DNA of 6,336 bases. Source: an uncultured Lachnospiraceae bacterium (lineage in GTDB: Bacteria; Bacillota; Clostridia; Lachnospirales; Lachnospiraceae). This document shows, in pieces, positions 6,288-6,336 of the stretch. The position numbers and the translations under genes are program-made. Location: contig USKC01000188.1 of assembly GCA_900555195.1 (NCBI GenBank), positions 1 to 6,336 of the forward strand, in the 5' to 3' direction. Each line of letters opens with the position of its first letter. The first letter of the stretch is position 1. The notes beneath the pieces were generated by a model. It worked only from the letters and a program-made list of their open reading frames with translations, was not told the origin of the DNA and ran no database searches.

Positions 6288-6333
6288 CGGTACATAACGA
6301 ACCAAAGGACGGTTCGTAAGTACCGACGTTTTT
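6288..6333 (+). terminator. Long hairpin followed by T5, possible intrinsic terminator of the operon
   Basis: CGGTAC (6288-6293) pairs with GTACCG (6320-6325), and ACGAACC (6297-6303) with GGTTCGT (6311-6317). A small asymmetric internal loop separates the two stems, and the apical loop is AAAGGAC. After ACG, five Ts follow (6329-6333). The stem is long and only moderately GC-rich, and the 3-nt gap before the Ts makes termination plausible but not certain. It may instead be one end of an interspersed repeat that runs off the window. Confidence 0.4.
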
Positions 6334-6336
6334 AGA

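Noticed and set aside
5903..6295. 130-residue minus-strand open frame at the right edge
   Set aside because: It mostly overlies the MarR gene, crosses the hairpins and has no recognisable features.

Overview
The window looks like chromosomal DNA from a gut-type member of the Bacillota, most likely a Lachnospiraceae or related Clostridia genome. This is inferred from near-balanced base composition, strong AGGAG/AGGAGG ribosome binding sites, the gene families present, and GC-rich, hairpin-filled intergenic DNA. No rRNA, tRNA, CRISPR array or complete insertion sequence was found.

Layout on the + strand: (1) 1-836 is a LysR-type regulator. It enters from beyond the left edge and is broken by an in-frame TAA at 615-617, after which the conserved C-terminal half continues in the same frame, so it is called a pseudogene. 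(2) 837-1362 has no credible gene but is rich in inverted repeats. The clearest is a 20-nt inverted repeat (948-967 against 1170-1189, one mismatch) framing a 242-bp, MITE-like or structured-RNA-like segment full of smaller hairpins. (3) A promoter-like site at 1363-1391 precedes a compact four-gene cluster, 1453-6150. It encodes a small membrane-anchored Mrr-like nuclease-domain protein, a MacB/LolD-type ABC ATPase, a 1010-residue FtsX-like permease with a very long predicted extracytoplasmic coiled coil, and a MarR-family regulator. The gaps are 4, 31 and 16 bases, which suggests one transcript. (4) 6151-6336 is non-coding and ends in two strong inverted repeats, the last followed by five Ts and possibly acting as a terminator.

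How the genes may work together (inference): the ATPase drives the permease, a fused two-unit FtsX-type protein. It probably does mechanotransmission or export of a peptide, lipid or drug rather than classical import. The MarR protein is likely the local regulator, possibly of its own operon. The nuclease-domain protein is the unexpected partner: an N-terminal membrane helix would hold a PD-(D/E)xK domain on the cytoplasmic face next to the transporter. Its function cannot be told from sequence alone, and the pairing is the most interesting system-level observation here.
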